This document shows positions 18,201 through 29,720 of a stretch of DNA of 64,000 nucleotides, piece after piece (position 1 is the stretch's first letter; the number at the start of each line of letters is the position of its first letter). Made by a program: the position numbers and the translations under genes. The notes under the pieces were generated by a model, which worked only from the letters and a program-made list of their open reading frames with translations, was not told the DNA's origin and searched no databases. The DNA is taken from assembly GCA_946807835.1 (NCBI GenBank), contig OX327691.1, positions 14,683,688 to 14,747,687 on the forward strand, written 5' to 3'. The DNA is from Ailanthus altissimus. Its lineage: Eukaryota; Streptophyta; Magnoliopsida; Sapindales; Simaroubaceae.

Positions 18201-19290
18201 GGATCATCATCATGAAAGACGTTCATGAATAATAGAATGACATTACTATTTTAAACTATTATTTTAAATTTTTTATTCTAAACAATTTGTCAAGTAGTTA
18301 TTAGATTGTAAAATAATATAATAAATAATTTTAAAAATTGTCACGAGAACATTACGTGATTGGGTGAGATAGAATGTCACATCTTACATCGAATAAAAAT
18401 TGAGTGGATCTTGAAAATATATGAGCGAGTGGTAGCACTACTTAACATACTAGTTTTTTTAGGTTAATGGTAAGTGCTCAGCCATGATACTTAAATCAAC
18501 TCTTTTTATCAAACGCGCACAATTTTGCATAGAGAAGAGAAAAAAGATGGTTCGTGGATAATAGAATGACATTACCATTCTAAAGTATTATTTTAAATTT
18601 TTTATTCTAAATGATTTGTCAAATAATTATTATATGGTAAAATAATGTAATAAGTGATTTTAAAACTTGTATCATTTTAACATCTAATTGATACACTTAA
18701 TAATCGCGTGGCGAAAGAGTCACGTAATTGAGTAAGAGAAAATGTCATGTCATATATTAGATAAAAATTGAGTTAGTCTTAAAAATATATGAATGGATAG
18801 ATATAATTACCTATCAAACTAATTTTTTGTATTAATAACAAGCGCTTAACTTATAATACTTAAATCAACTCTTTTTATCAAATGCATTAAGATGGCCCAA
18901 TAATTTAAAGGATTGTAGTGTATCCTCTAAGTTATAGGTTCAACTCCTCCGCATAAAAAAAAAAAAAAATTCAAAAAATTCTCTTATCATCAAACAAGCA
19001 CAATTTTATGTAGATAAGAGAAAAAGATGGTTTGTGAATAAGAAAAAAATGCTACTGTATTAAAATATTATTATAAAAATTTTATTTTAAATAATATATT
19101 TAATAATTATTAAATAATAAAAAATAATATAATAAAAGAAAAATATAATTTGTGATTAAAGAAATAATATTACTCTTCTAAAATATTATTATAAAATTTT
19201 TATTTTAAATAATGTGTTTAATAATTATTAGATAATAAAATAATATAATAAATAATTTCAAATGTTATATGAATTTAATTTCTAGTAATT
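18200..19290. repeat. Cluster of diverged AT-rich repeat units
   Basis: A composite repeat recurs here. One module contains ATAAAAATTGAGTGGATCTT and a segment ending in CTCTTTTTATCAAA (at about 18395-18530 and 18755-18885, also 12025-12140). Another contains a TATTATTTTAAA...TAATATAATAA pattern (about 18215-18345, 18551-18670, 19030-19135, 19150-19260). The units have diverged and are partly tandem. The family was not identified; a non-autonomous element or satellite-like array is possible. Confidence 0.6.
18887..18970 (+). mobile_element. tRNA-derived SINE-like insertion
   Basis: A short unit starting GATGGCCCAATAATTTAAAGG (A-box-like) has a good B box, GGTTCAACTCC, at 18937-18947, then a run of A residues to 18969. 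It interrupts one of the AT-rich repeat modules, whose CTCTTTTTATCAAA motif appears in a diverged form on both sides (about 18870-18884 and 18983-18996), which would be the target duplication. It is too degenerate to be a functional tRNA. Confidence 0.55.
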
Positions 19291-19678
19291 ACTTGATATA
19301 CTAATTTAATAACATTTGAGATTTCTTCGCACGTCAATTTAAGGCTCAAATTTCATAATAACATTTGAGAATTTCAGCGTTACTCGAATACAGAACATAT
19401 TCATCACTTTCCACAATTATTGCCGCCATTCTAAAAAGATACGCGAACAAGATGACATTGATACCAAGACAGCTACGTCAGTCTCATTTTTTCTTTTAAA
19501 AGAAATTATTTGACTTGGAGCAAAAGACAAGTAATCCACGTACATCCTCTTGAAAAAACAAAAAAGAAAAAAACTGTTTTGACTATTTAAATGAATTATG
19601 TTTTCTTTTTGACTGCAAGAAGCAAAACTCTGACCATGAACCCATAACAAATGTTAAAAAGGTGTTAGAAATTTGAAT

Positions 19679-21086
19679 GGGAAATTGCCATTTTAGTTTT
19701 TGTGTTCAACCGTTTATTATGAATTACTTACGTTGTTTTTTACTTTTTTGGATTATCTCGTTAGTTCATGCCGTTTAAAAACTCAGTTAAGTGGCACTTT
19801 TTATATTCTTTTATTATTTAATCCTTAATTTAAAATTTTACTTTTTTCACCTCATTTCATCATTTTTCCTTTTTAAATTTAAATTTATTTATTTTCCATT
19901 TTTTATTCCCCTTCCCTCTAAAATTATTATTATTTTAATTTAGTAATCAAATAAATAAATAAAATTAATATTATTAAATCAATATTATAAAATTTACATT
20001 AAAAAACTAAAAAAATATAATAAATTTAAAATTTCATTCCACTCATCTCACATCGCAACTTTTTCCTTTTAAATTTAATTTTTATTCTTCACCTCACTCC
20101 CTCCCTTCAAAATTATTTTTTAATTTAATAATTAAATAATAAATTTTGTAAAACAAACTATTTCTTAAAAAAATCATAATCCGAGGTGGCTGTTCAACTT
20201 AGCTTGTCATATTCATTTATCTTCCCTCTTTGCATAGAGACAAAAGGAAGATCATAATGAAGAGAACAAAAGTTCATCAGTCAAATGTTTTAATTATTTG
20301 TTTGATTTTTGGGCTTCTCGTTGGGCAATCCACAGCCTCTTTCACGATGTGCTATGTGGCTTGCTTGGTTTCATGTGCAGCAAAATGCAGTTTTCCAATT
20401 TCTTTATAGAATCCAAATGACCCTCCAGATATTTGCAAGCTTGGTTGCGCCGGTTCAAAGTGCATCATTAGTCTTAGCACCAAAGACGACCCTGCTGCGG
20501 AGAAAGTAGAGAGTTGCGTGGATTCTTGCTCAAAGGCATGCACCAAGGTATAATTCACATCTATCTAAATATAAATAATATTCTATTGTGATATTTTCAA
20601 TTTGAGAGAATAAAGTTTGTTAAATAAAAAAAATATATATATTGGGGTGAGGGTTGCTGGCTTGGGGGGCGGTGACTGAGAATAGTGGGAGGAGGAGGTG
20701 GGGGCTATTAGGTGTGGGTGGGGGACTGGGGCGGCATTTTTTGATTTTGGGTAAGGGAGGGAGTTGATTTTGGGATAGTGGACATGGTGGTAGTTAGGTG
20801 GAGATATTTGTGATTTTTAGGGGGAAAGGAAAATGAAAATGAGGAAATGAAAAATGAAAATTAAGGGAAATAAAAATAAAAATTAAGGAAAAATGAAAAA
20901 TAAAAAATAAATTTATTATTATTTTTTAATGTAAAATTTATAATAAAGAAAAAAACATATTTATTTCTCAAAAATTAATTTTAACCGAATATTTTAGATG
21001 AAATGAACTAATCGAAGTAATATAAAAAAGTTATAAACCACATAATAATTCATGGTAAAACACAAGGACTAATATATTTATTTTTT
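19679..21086. mobile_element. Mutator-like non-autonomous element (Pack-MULE-like)
   Basis: The 1,408-bp unit interrupts the APX upstream homology. It is flanked by 9-bp near-identical repeats, AATTTGAAT (19670-19678) and AATTTGATT (21087-21095), and 9 bp is the usual Mutator target size. The ends form imperfect inverted repeats that align without gaps for the first 33 bases; they share TTAG, TTGTGTT and ACC at the same offsets. The left end starts GGGAAATTGCC. The related DNA at about 12680-12700 is the empty site. No transposase is encoded. It carries a thionin-like coding fragment and a G-rich tract at 20640-20860. Mutator class is inferred from TSD length and terminal sequence. Confidence 0.65.
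20257..20547 (+). pseudogene. Thionin-like cysteine-rich protein, broken by an in-frame TAG
   Basis: From the ATG at 20257 the frame encodes a hydrophobic signal-like segment (VLIICLIFGLLVGQS), then a cysteine-rich part with CYVACLVSCAAKC. A TAG interrupts at 20407-20409, and the same frame continues with CKLGCAGSKC and CVDSCSKAC up to a possible GT donor at 20548. The Cys pattern resembles plant thionin-like secreted peptides. The stop splits the 97-codon frame after 50 codons, and no usable intron could skip it: the only GT...AG pair around it is far too short. The second exon was not found. The fragment lies entirely inside the 19679-21086 element, which suggests capture from elsewhere. 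Confidence 0.6.
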
Positions 21087-21590
21087 AATTTGATTTCAAG
21101 TTTTTGTAATGATTCAAATTCAATAAAATGGAATTTTTTTAAAATTTGTAACTTAAAAGACAACTCAATATACAAAATTTGCCACCTCAAATATCATATT
21201 TATATTTATAATCAAATAACAACTCTAAACATTAAAGTTTCAAATTTGCAAATTCTACATTTAATTGATACAAAGAGGGTTACGTCTATCCATATCCTTA
21301 CTACAAGAGCAAGAATTAACGTAAAATATTTTCCATTTTCACCAACCACCAAAATGCTATAAAAGACAAAACAAATGTTTTCCATTTTCCACAAGTGACT
21401 AGTGTGAGAAGTGGCTCTTGAAGGTAGGATAGGGACAACCATCTTATTAAAAAACCAAACCTAAACCACATTACCAAACACGAATAAAATCCAGCGTGGT
21501 GTGCGCGTGCCGTGTGCTCCATTGGGCCTCATAATCCAAAACGAAAGGAGAAGTGCGCGAACGATAAAAAAAAAGAAAAAAAAGAGACAA

Positions 21591-24500
21591 ATGGCAGAGC
21601 GACTGTCACCGAGTCGGCCACCACAAATACAATCTGGACGATCGCCAATCGCACCAATGGCTTCTTCTTTAAGCAGCGCCGCTTCTTCTCGCCTTTTCTC
21701 TTCCTCCATCTCCACCACTAAACTTTCTCTCTCCTCCTTCTCTTCAGCTTCTTCGTGCTCTTTCTCTCTCTCCTCGTCTTCCTATTCTTCCTCTCTCAAA
21801 TGCCTCAGATTCTGTCCTCTCATCAGCCAGGTAACTACTTTTTTTTTTTTCAAGTGATTTTAGATGCTTAGTATTTTTTTAAACTTACGTGTTTGTTTGT
21901 GTTTGGATTGTAGAGGAGATCGTCAGCGAACGCGACCAACGGAGGATACAGCACAGTGGCTACGCCGAAATGTGCGGCGTCGGATCCTGGTCAGCTGAAG
22001 AGTGCCAGAGAAGATATCAAGGAGCTTCTTAAAACTAAGTTCTGTCATCCTATTTTGGTATATAAGTTTACTTATTCTAATTTAATTTTGTTATTGCCAT
22101 CTTAGCTGAATTTGAACAGTCGGTCGATTCGGAATTGCTTAATTTTTTTGAAGTCATCATTGTTTTTGTTCAATGTGCTAGTTTGCTTATTGCTTTCAGT
22201 GTTCTCTTATTTTTATTTGCAATGCAATGGTTGGTAGTTTAGAGCTAGAACTTTGGAAGTGGAGTTTAGTGAAAAGTCAGTTTTATGATCCAATTCCATG
22301 CTGCCAAACGTGGCCTTATATGATTATTTGTTTTCTAGGTTTATGATACTGAAATATTTGTCCCCTTAGTCTAGTTGCACTTTGAGTTTCCAAATTCCAA
22401 TAATTCTTCCGTCTGAGTAAAATTTAACATATGGCACACTTAGTTGTAGAATTTAATTATGCAAAGGGGTAAAGTAAAATTTTATTCCATTTAGAAGGAT
22501 TGCATGACTGGTTTTTCATTTGAAGTAAGCATATGCAAATGCATATGAAAAATGTTCGTTAAAGGAGGTCTTAGTCTTTCAGAAACTTTGCACACTCAGC
22601 TTGAAATTTTCGAATAAATGTCAAGGCAAGATATCTGATACATTATTTTGGCTATTTTATTATTAATGTGTTGTTTTCCCTGCCAAATACTCCTGAGTTT
22701 GGCTGTTTTTTATTTATGTGTTGTTTTATCTACTTCCTGCTTTTGTTGTCTGCTACGTGAGAATGAAATACGTAGTTGCAAGTCTAGGTGGAGAAATAAT
22801 ATCTAGTTCAACTGTTTAAGGCTTCCTATGTCTGATATTTATAGGTTCGCTTGGGATGGCATGATGCCGGTACTTATAACAAGAACATTGAGGAGTGGCC
22901 TCAAAAGGGTGGAGCTAATGGAAGTCTTAGGTTCGAAGTTGAGCTTAATCATGGGGCAAATGCTGGTAATGATTTGACCTTCTTTGTGATTGAGCTTGTT
23001 TTGAAAAAATAGGCTACTCACAAGCTGGCATTTCAGGTCTTGTGAACGCATTGAATCTGATTCAACCTATTAAGGACAAATATTCTGGCGTGACATACGC
23101 AGACTTATTCCAGTTGGCTAGCGCCACTGCTATAGAGGTCTTACTAACTCTTATTATGGGATAAATATGATTTAAGATAATCAATTGTCTAAAGATTCTA
23201 TCATTTTTTTAAAAAAAATCAGGAAGCTGGGGGCCCCAAGATCCCCATGAAGTATGGAAGAGTGGATGTTTCAGGACCTGAACAATGTCCTGAAGAAGGA
23301 AGGCTTCCTGGTAAGTAACCCTATATGCATATAGAATTCATCTTGGAAATTACCCATGACGCCTACAACAAACAGAACAGCAGTTACTGTGAAGAAGTTC
23401 ATTTCATGAATATTCCTTGAAAATTGTGATGGTTAATTCATGAAAACATGCTAAGTCTAGTGCATGACATTCTTTTATGAGAATCTAGTTCATGACATCA
23501 TGGTTAATCTTAAGGTTATCTCGGTTCTGTTATTCGAGTTAAGGGTGAGCTATTTGTTTAATGCCTAGCAGGAAAGGAATACTACTCCTAGCATGAGGTT
23601 TGTGTGTGTAGCATGTGCTTATGCATATGTATATTGATTAAGAAATATACATACGCACTTCAATGGTTAAAAAAAAGAAGAACAAAACATGTTTAGGTTT
23701 CTATCCACTGACTTTTTGGCAACTGCTCACCGGAGTTAAGTGTAGTCTATTGGTCTTTATTGTATTTTCTAGTGTGCTTGCTGCCCTATGACCTTGTTTA
23801 TTCTATGATATATATTGTGCTACGACACTTGCCATTTTAAAGAGAGATGAGTTTTTGAGTTTCATTTTTCTTTCTTACTGTCAAATTTTGTAATATATGC
23901 TTGAGTTGTATGCACATCTCTCTTTTATAGCAAAAACTTATCATTTTTTATTGTTAGGATCCTTAATCATATTATAGGATTGCATGGTGTAGTTGTTACT
24001 TTATTTTCTCTTTTATCATCTGTTGCTGTTTGTATTGCCATGTCAGCTTCAACTTTACAACTAATTTTTGAAGTATTAAATCTGGCTTGCAGATGCTGGG
24101 CCCCCATCACCTGCTGAACATTTAAGAAATGTTTTTTATAGAATGGGACTAAATGACAAGGTAAAATAAACTGTAAGGCATACTTGGTCGTTATTTTACC
24201 TCAGTGGAATATGATGCTTATTAGTTAGTTCTTTGATCTGCAGGAAATAGTTGCCTTATCTGGTGCACACACTCTAGGAAGGTCTAGACCTGAACGCAGT
24301 GGTTGGGGCAAGCCAGAAACAAAGTATACGGTATAAAACCTCTTAATGTTTGGGCAATTAGTTCAGATAACCTTCTATTGCTTTATGAAAAATGAGTATT
24401 GTGAATGGCTTCTAAATGTTTGTCTTCTACAAGTTGTAAAGTAGCTATAACTAATGACCAACTATTTAATATAAAAAATACTGTGTGACAGAAAGATGGA

Positions 24501-25997
24501 CCAGGAGCACCTGGAGGACAATCCTGGACAGTGCAATGGTTGAAATTTGACAACTCCTACTTCAAGGTTTGAAATCAGAACTCGTTCTTTTCATGTATTC
24601 TTGATATAGTGAGAAATAGAGGCATAAGAGAAAGCTTGCTGACTGCAATTCATGTAACAGGATATTAAAGAAAGAAAGGATCAAGATTTGCTTGTGTTGC
24701 CTACTGATGCTGTGGTTTTTGAAGATCCTTCATTCAAGGTAAAATGCAGCGAGATGTTAGAGTAAGACATTGATATAGAATCATCATTTATAGTTACTAA
24801 ACTCGTGTATAATTTGCAGGTATATGCTGAGAAGTATGCTGAGGATCAGGAAATGTTCTTTAAGGATTATGCTGAAGCCCATGCCAAACTCAGCAACCTT
24901 GGGGCAAAATTTGATCCTCCAGAGGTTTGTAAATTTATTGCTTGTGTTCAGTGCTTTATGAACCACAATCTGAGCACCACTTTGCTTATGATGAGAAACA
25001 TGTAGCCATTGTTCCTGTTAAAATCTTGAAACATCCTGGATTGAAAACAATTTTTTGTTAACTTAAATAACCCACTCTTTTCATTTTCAAAAGGAAAAAA
25101 AAAACCCACTTAGAGATACTTAAAGAGATTATCTGTTGTAGAGGCTTATTTGAACTATCCCCGTAATATTTTGAATAGCTCATATGACTTCTATGAGAAA
25201 CAAACATATTTGGAGTACCAAAGAACTGCAAAATTTTCAGGCTTCTGGTTCTCTCTGAAAAATAAAAATTGTCTTGTTGAATTTCTTCTTTCTGAACTTA
25301 TGGCTCTATACAACAAAATATTATGATCTCACATTATTGATAAAAGCTCAGTATCCAGTCTTAATTAGTTAACTCCTGGGAACTTGCATCATTTTATACT
25401 TATTTTGCAAGATTATGGTAAAGAAAAAGATTTTAGTTAGCTGTTAAACTGATTATTGAATTGGGTGATCAGGGTATTGTGATAGATGATAGTTCTACTA
25501 AACCTGCAGCAGAGAAGTTTGTAGCAGCAAAGTATTCATCTGGGAAGGTGATTATTATGAATATTTCTTTAGTTTGTGGTCATAAAAAAATCTTTGATTT
25601 TTTTTTCAAATTTTCTGTTAAATTTCTCGTGAAGGAAGTTTTGCATGTTCAAATTGTTCATCTTCTCTGCTCTTTATGATTTGCTGCAGGATTAAAAAAC
25701 AAGTGGCTTGTTTTCTTGTGCCGTATGTATTAATAATACAAGATGAAGCTTTTTTCAAATCCTGTGTACTCGCATCTAAAACTTGGAAGTCTAAATGAAG
25801 GGGAAAGAATAAATTTCAACTAGTGTTGCCTATTTGAATTGCAGAGAGAGCTGTCAGAGGCTATGAAGCAGAAGATTCGAGCAGAGTACGAAGCAGTTGG
25901 TGGGAGCCCAGATACGCCTCTACGGTCTAACTATTTCCTAAACATTATGATTGTGATTGCTGTTTTGGCATTTTTGACATCTCTTGTTGGAAATTAA
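21591..25997 (+). CDS. Chloroplast L-ascorbate peroxidase, thylakoid isoform
   Basis: Heme peroxidase that reduces H2O2 with ascorbate in the chloroplast. Exons in consistent phase: 21591-21830, 21914-22057, 22845-22965, 23037-23137, 23223-23310, 24093-24160, 24244-24330, 24492-24566, 24661-24738, 24820-24924, 25473-25547, 25845-25997; about 444 residues. I chose the ATG at 21591 (MAERLS) because known stromal APX begins MAERVS; a second in-frame ATG is at 21657. Residues 1 to about 100 form a Ser-rich transit peptide. RLGWHDAG holds the distal Arg130, Trp133 and His134; [20 protein letters not shown] holds the proximal His263. The last exon ends in a hydrophobic anchor (about residues 424-443), as in thylakoid APX. 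A stromal alternative ends at 25695. Copy 2 of the upstream duplication ends about 130 bases before the start codon. Confidence 0.95.
25690..25695 (+). CDS. Alternative terminal exon for stromal APX: Asp codon then stop
   Basis: After exon 11 (ends 25547, phase 0) an acceptor TTTGCTGCAG leads into GAT TAA at 25690-25695. Joining here ends the protein with one extra Asp, giving about 395 residues and no membrane anchor. In spinach and pumpkin the stromal isoform is made in exactly this way. The sequence shows both acceptors; use of both is inferred from that known case. Confidence 0.75.
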   Translation, partial: D

Positions 25998-28720
25998 CTT
26001 GGATTTTGTGGTTTATTATGGTAATAGCATCTTTTGTTTGCATTTTTTTTTTCTGTTGGTCAACGTTGCTCATTTGTTCTTAGTCTGAGAATCAGGTCAA
26101 GCTGTGTCTACAAAATCATAAATTTGGCTACAATTAAAATTTTAGGGTTTTAATTAATTATAATGTCTCCAACCTGGAGTTTACCTTTTTTTTTTTCCAC
26201 AGAAATGATGTGGCAGCATCATCCTTTATATGACCTTTTAAAAAGTCTTATATAGGTATATCTCCATGGGATTGTTCAATAAAATTACAGTCACCTATTT
26301 TAAGATTTCTCTTACAATCATATTAACTCTTGAACCCTGCAGTAATTAGTTGACTTCAAGATGAATGTGTAAGTGACATAGTTTTACTAGATGGTCCCAT
26401 GAAAAAGGTGTTGGGGCATCTCCACGTAAGGCTTTCTCTTTCAGATGGTATACACATTCTCTTGGGTTTTGATCTGAAATCCCCTTATCATGATAGGGCA
26501 AGAACCTGACCTGTGGTTTGTATTTCAAAATTTCGTTGAGAACATTGTAGCACCTAGGAGGATTTTTTATTTAAGCTTATGAGCTAAATCTGAATGAATA
26601 ATAGTGTTATTCTAACTTTTTTTTTCTTTTTGAAATTTCAAATGATGTGTTGTGCATCTATTTGATGACAAATGTTATAACTTGAGGAATAATTTATTAT
26701 ATTCTTTCGACCCTCCAATGGATAAATAACATCTTACTTGAGATTTTAAAAAACAAATAGGTGGATAACACTTGAGAAGGTGTGGTATTACCCATAAATA
26801 GTACGGAGATTCTTGCTAAATTGAATCAAATGTCAATGCTAAATCTAATTGAAAATTATAGTTAGAACAAAAGAAAATTGCAATGTCCAAGACCAAAAAC
26901 AACATTTATTTGGGTTGTTTCTAGTCATTCCAAAATTATGGGAATCAGTTATTAAAAAATTAATCATTCTTGAATTTTGATGCTCAGCTCAAAAGTGATT
27001 AGTTTTGTTCTTTGTGGTAGGCAAATCTCTCCTTTATATCTTGAGGATATTTTTGCAGATGCTAGAACTTGTAATTTGTGTCTCTGTGCAGAAGGGATTA
27101 TGGCAAAACTTTGTATAAAATTTGTGTTTGTACTGAATTATTTGTTGATTTTTTGTTAGTATATTTAGTTACTGAAATCTTATTGACTCATTAGTTTCAG
27201 CTATTTGTTAACAATTAATTGTTAAGCAGAGGTATTGAGTTGATTTGTGTTCCTGCAAAGATACTGTATCTGAATTCTGAACCAAAACTAATGTATATGG
27301 TTTTGCACCCATTCCTGCCTTATAATTTTCGCATTCAGGCTTGTAAGGAAATTGAAGTTTGGGTTCTTCTAAATACACCCTAATCCTTTAAGTTGGATTG
27401 ACAATCTACAACGCGGTGGTACTTGGAAAAAGGTTAAGGTCTATATAGTGGCACTCGTATTATATGCATGTCTTGGATCAGTCTGTTCACCAAGACGAGT
27501 TTATTTCTTTTGATAAATGTATTATATCGGTTCTCTTAGGGAACAATTCTAGGGTTCTAAAAGTATTGAGATTTGGTCAATCAAAATTCTGGGCCATGCT
27601 TATATTTCGTAAAAGCTGTGTTGCTTTTGAGTCTTTGACCAGATGACATGAGAGCCAAAAATGTTTTCTAAATTTTTAGTTTTCACTCTCCTTTTATAAA
27701 TTGTAAAGAAAAAGTGATGAATCGTGGCTCTGCCCCTGTTTCCAGTTGGGAAACACATGGCCTTGTTCAGTTTAATAATTGCTCTTGCAGATGATGTATC
27801 GTGTTTGAGGAAGCTTTAGCCTTTATGTTACTTTTGGAAGCAATATTTTATTGGACAAGTGCTTATCCTTATTCAGCTTTTTTTCTTCTTCTCTAAAGCT
27901 TATTAATAAGAGGGAAATCCTCATCTTTTGTTACCTTTCTGGGGACCCATGGCACATTTTGTCGTTAAAACAAACTATTAGCTCCTTCAGATTTGGATTA
28001 AAATCATAGTTCCAAGTCATCTTTTACTATTAGTTAAAACTAAAACAATCAACTTCTTTATCTTGCTAATAGTTGAAAGAAATAATTACTAAAAAAAATT
28101 ACTCACTACTCATTTTATATTAAATATATATGTGTATATGTATAGAAGAGAACTTTGAGAGAAGAGAAAAGATTGGTAGATGATGTCGATTTAGGAATTA
28201 CTTGCTTTTTTTTCTTTTGTTTCTTTGGGTGGGGGTAAAAGTCGTTGAATTACTGAAAGAGCAATTATGAGATATCAAGTAGCATGAACAAGCACTCGAG
28301 AGCGCGAGAAAAAGCTTTTTAGAAAAGTGCTTATGCCGGTTGTGTACATGTTTAAATAACTATATATAAGTTTGTTATTTTTCACATAACTAATGAACTA
28401 TTGTCCATTGATTTTGGTTTCTGTGGAAGAATTTTACCCCCCAACTTTCAAGGAAACTTTTGGAACGAAGATATTTTTTTTTGTGGTTATAGATATAATT
28501 TAATAATAGTTACACTTCTTAATTAATATCGAAATTTTGTACTTAAATAAAAAAATTTTAAAAAATTTATAAAAAAAATATTATTAAAAAAACTTGTGTT
28601 ATTTTCTTTAAATATCAACTAAACTTTTTTTTTTAAGAAAAATTATTGCAAGTAATTTAATCCTTATTCGAATTGTGTGGTACATTTATTGTAATTAATT
28701 TTATTCTTTTTTTTATATTA
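25998..28720. other. APX 3' flank and intergenic DNA
   Basis: The first few hundred bases hold the APX 3' UTR. The rest has no gene I can support. Short frames of 60 codons near 26977 and 27464 lack any family signal. Confidence 0.4.
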
Positions 28721-28734
28721 AAAAATTAGTGATT

Positions 28735-29720
28735 TAACAATCTTAGTTAGACAAGAATTGAGATGAATATTAAAGTGGAGAGTCACAAGAAGTCTAAAAC
28801 ATGTGGAACACGAAGGAGAAAGTGGAATGGGATTTGAAGACGTGAAGGAAACGAAGAAATTGTGAGAGGAGTTGCCAGCGCCGCAGCGCTCAACACAAAA
28901 ACCTAGCGCCGCAACACTAGGTCCTCAGCGCTGCGATGATGGGCGCGAGAAGGGCCAGCGCTGCGACGCCCAGGGATGAGCGCTACGGCGACCAGATGCG
29001 TCAGGATGTCCGTTTTAGTTCAGAATTTTGAGTTTTTGAAAGTTTTGGACTTCCAAAACAAGTGAACTTTTACTCCAATAAGGAATAGGGTTAGTAGGCA
29101 CGAAATACACCCTATATAAACACTTGTAAACCCTTTATTTAAGATCAAACATCTAAATTTTTAAGATGTATTCATAAGAGAGAATAGAAGAGTTAGGTAG
29201 ACACTAAGTGCGTGGTGCACTAGGGTATAACTTTTGGGGAGTGTTTTATTTTTTAGGTTCTTTGAGTGAATAAAAGAGAAACATCATAGATCCTTTTGGC
29301 TTAGATGCTCGGGTTATTCTTGTGTTCCTTGTAAAAATCTCTTATGAGGAGATACTAAGAGGTCTTAGGGAGTCATGGTGATCAATGATAGATACTTAGA
29401 GGTCTCTATGGGAGATACTAAGGGGTTTTGTGGGATCATTGATGATGTAAGAAGATACTTAGTGATCTATATCAATAATAAGAAGCTAGATCATGGATCT
29501 TCTGCGGACGTAGGCAATTTTAGGCCGAACTACGTATATTTTGTGTCTTGTTGATTGATTTGTTTTCTTTATCTTTATTGGTGTGTTAATCTTATATGTG
29601 TTCTTACTTATAGTGTGAGTTATGGTTTTTCGCTGCGCATAGAATAAAATGAGTATCAAGATTATAGTTTAGTTAATGCCATAAGGGTGTCAAATTAAAG
29701 TGCATAGCTTGATATCCTCA
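28735..29720 (+). mobile_element. Copia-like LTR with GC-rich AGCGC stutter
   Basis: Homologous to 50081-50791 over several hundred bases. It has a GC-rich block at 28875-28995 built of AGCGC-type motifs, a TATA box (CCCTATATAAACACTTG, about 29110), and the R/U5 stretch GACGTAGGCAATTTTAGG followed by CCGAACTACGTA at about 29507-29540. The end boundaries are approximate. No gag-pol was found next to it, so it is a solo LTR or remnant. Confidence 0.6.

Larger units (their letters stand above)
19300..21463. repeat. Duplicated APX upstream region (copy 2), split by an insertion
   Basis: Counterpart of 12290-13055. Homology runs through 19300-19669, breaks at the Mutator-like element, then continues at 21100-21463, directly in front of the peroxidase gene. 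The second half would include the APX promoter, so copy 1 at 12.7-13.05 kb is a displaced promoter copy. Confidence 0.8.

Noticed and set aside
18887..18970. A tRNA gene
   Set aside because: The B box is good, but no acceptor stem pairing or anticodon loop fits and an A-tail follows, so a SINE is more likely.
21461..21718. A minus-strand gene over the APX start
   Set aside because: The frame mirrors the Ser-rich transit peptide code on the other strand and has no family match.
24805..25005. A stand-alone 66-residue protein
   Set aside because: It is APX exon 10 read through into its flanking introns.
28875..28995. A CRISPR-like or structured RNA array
   Set aside because: The motifs are irregular, vary in spacing, lie in a plant LTR, and recur in other LTR copies.
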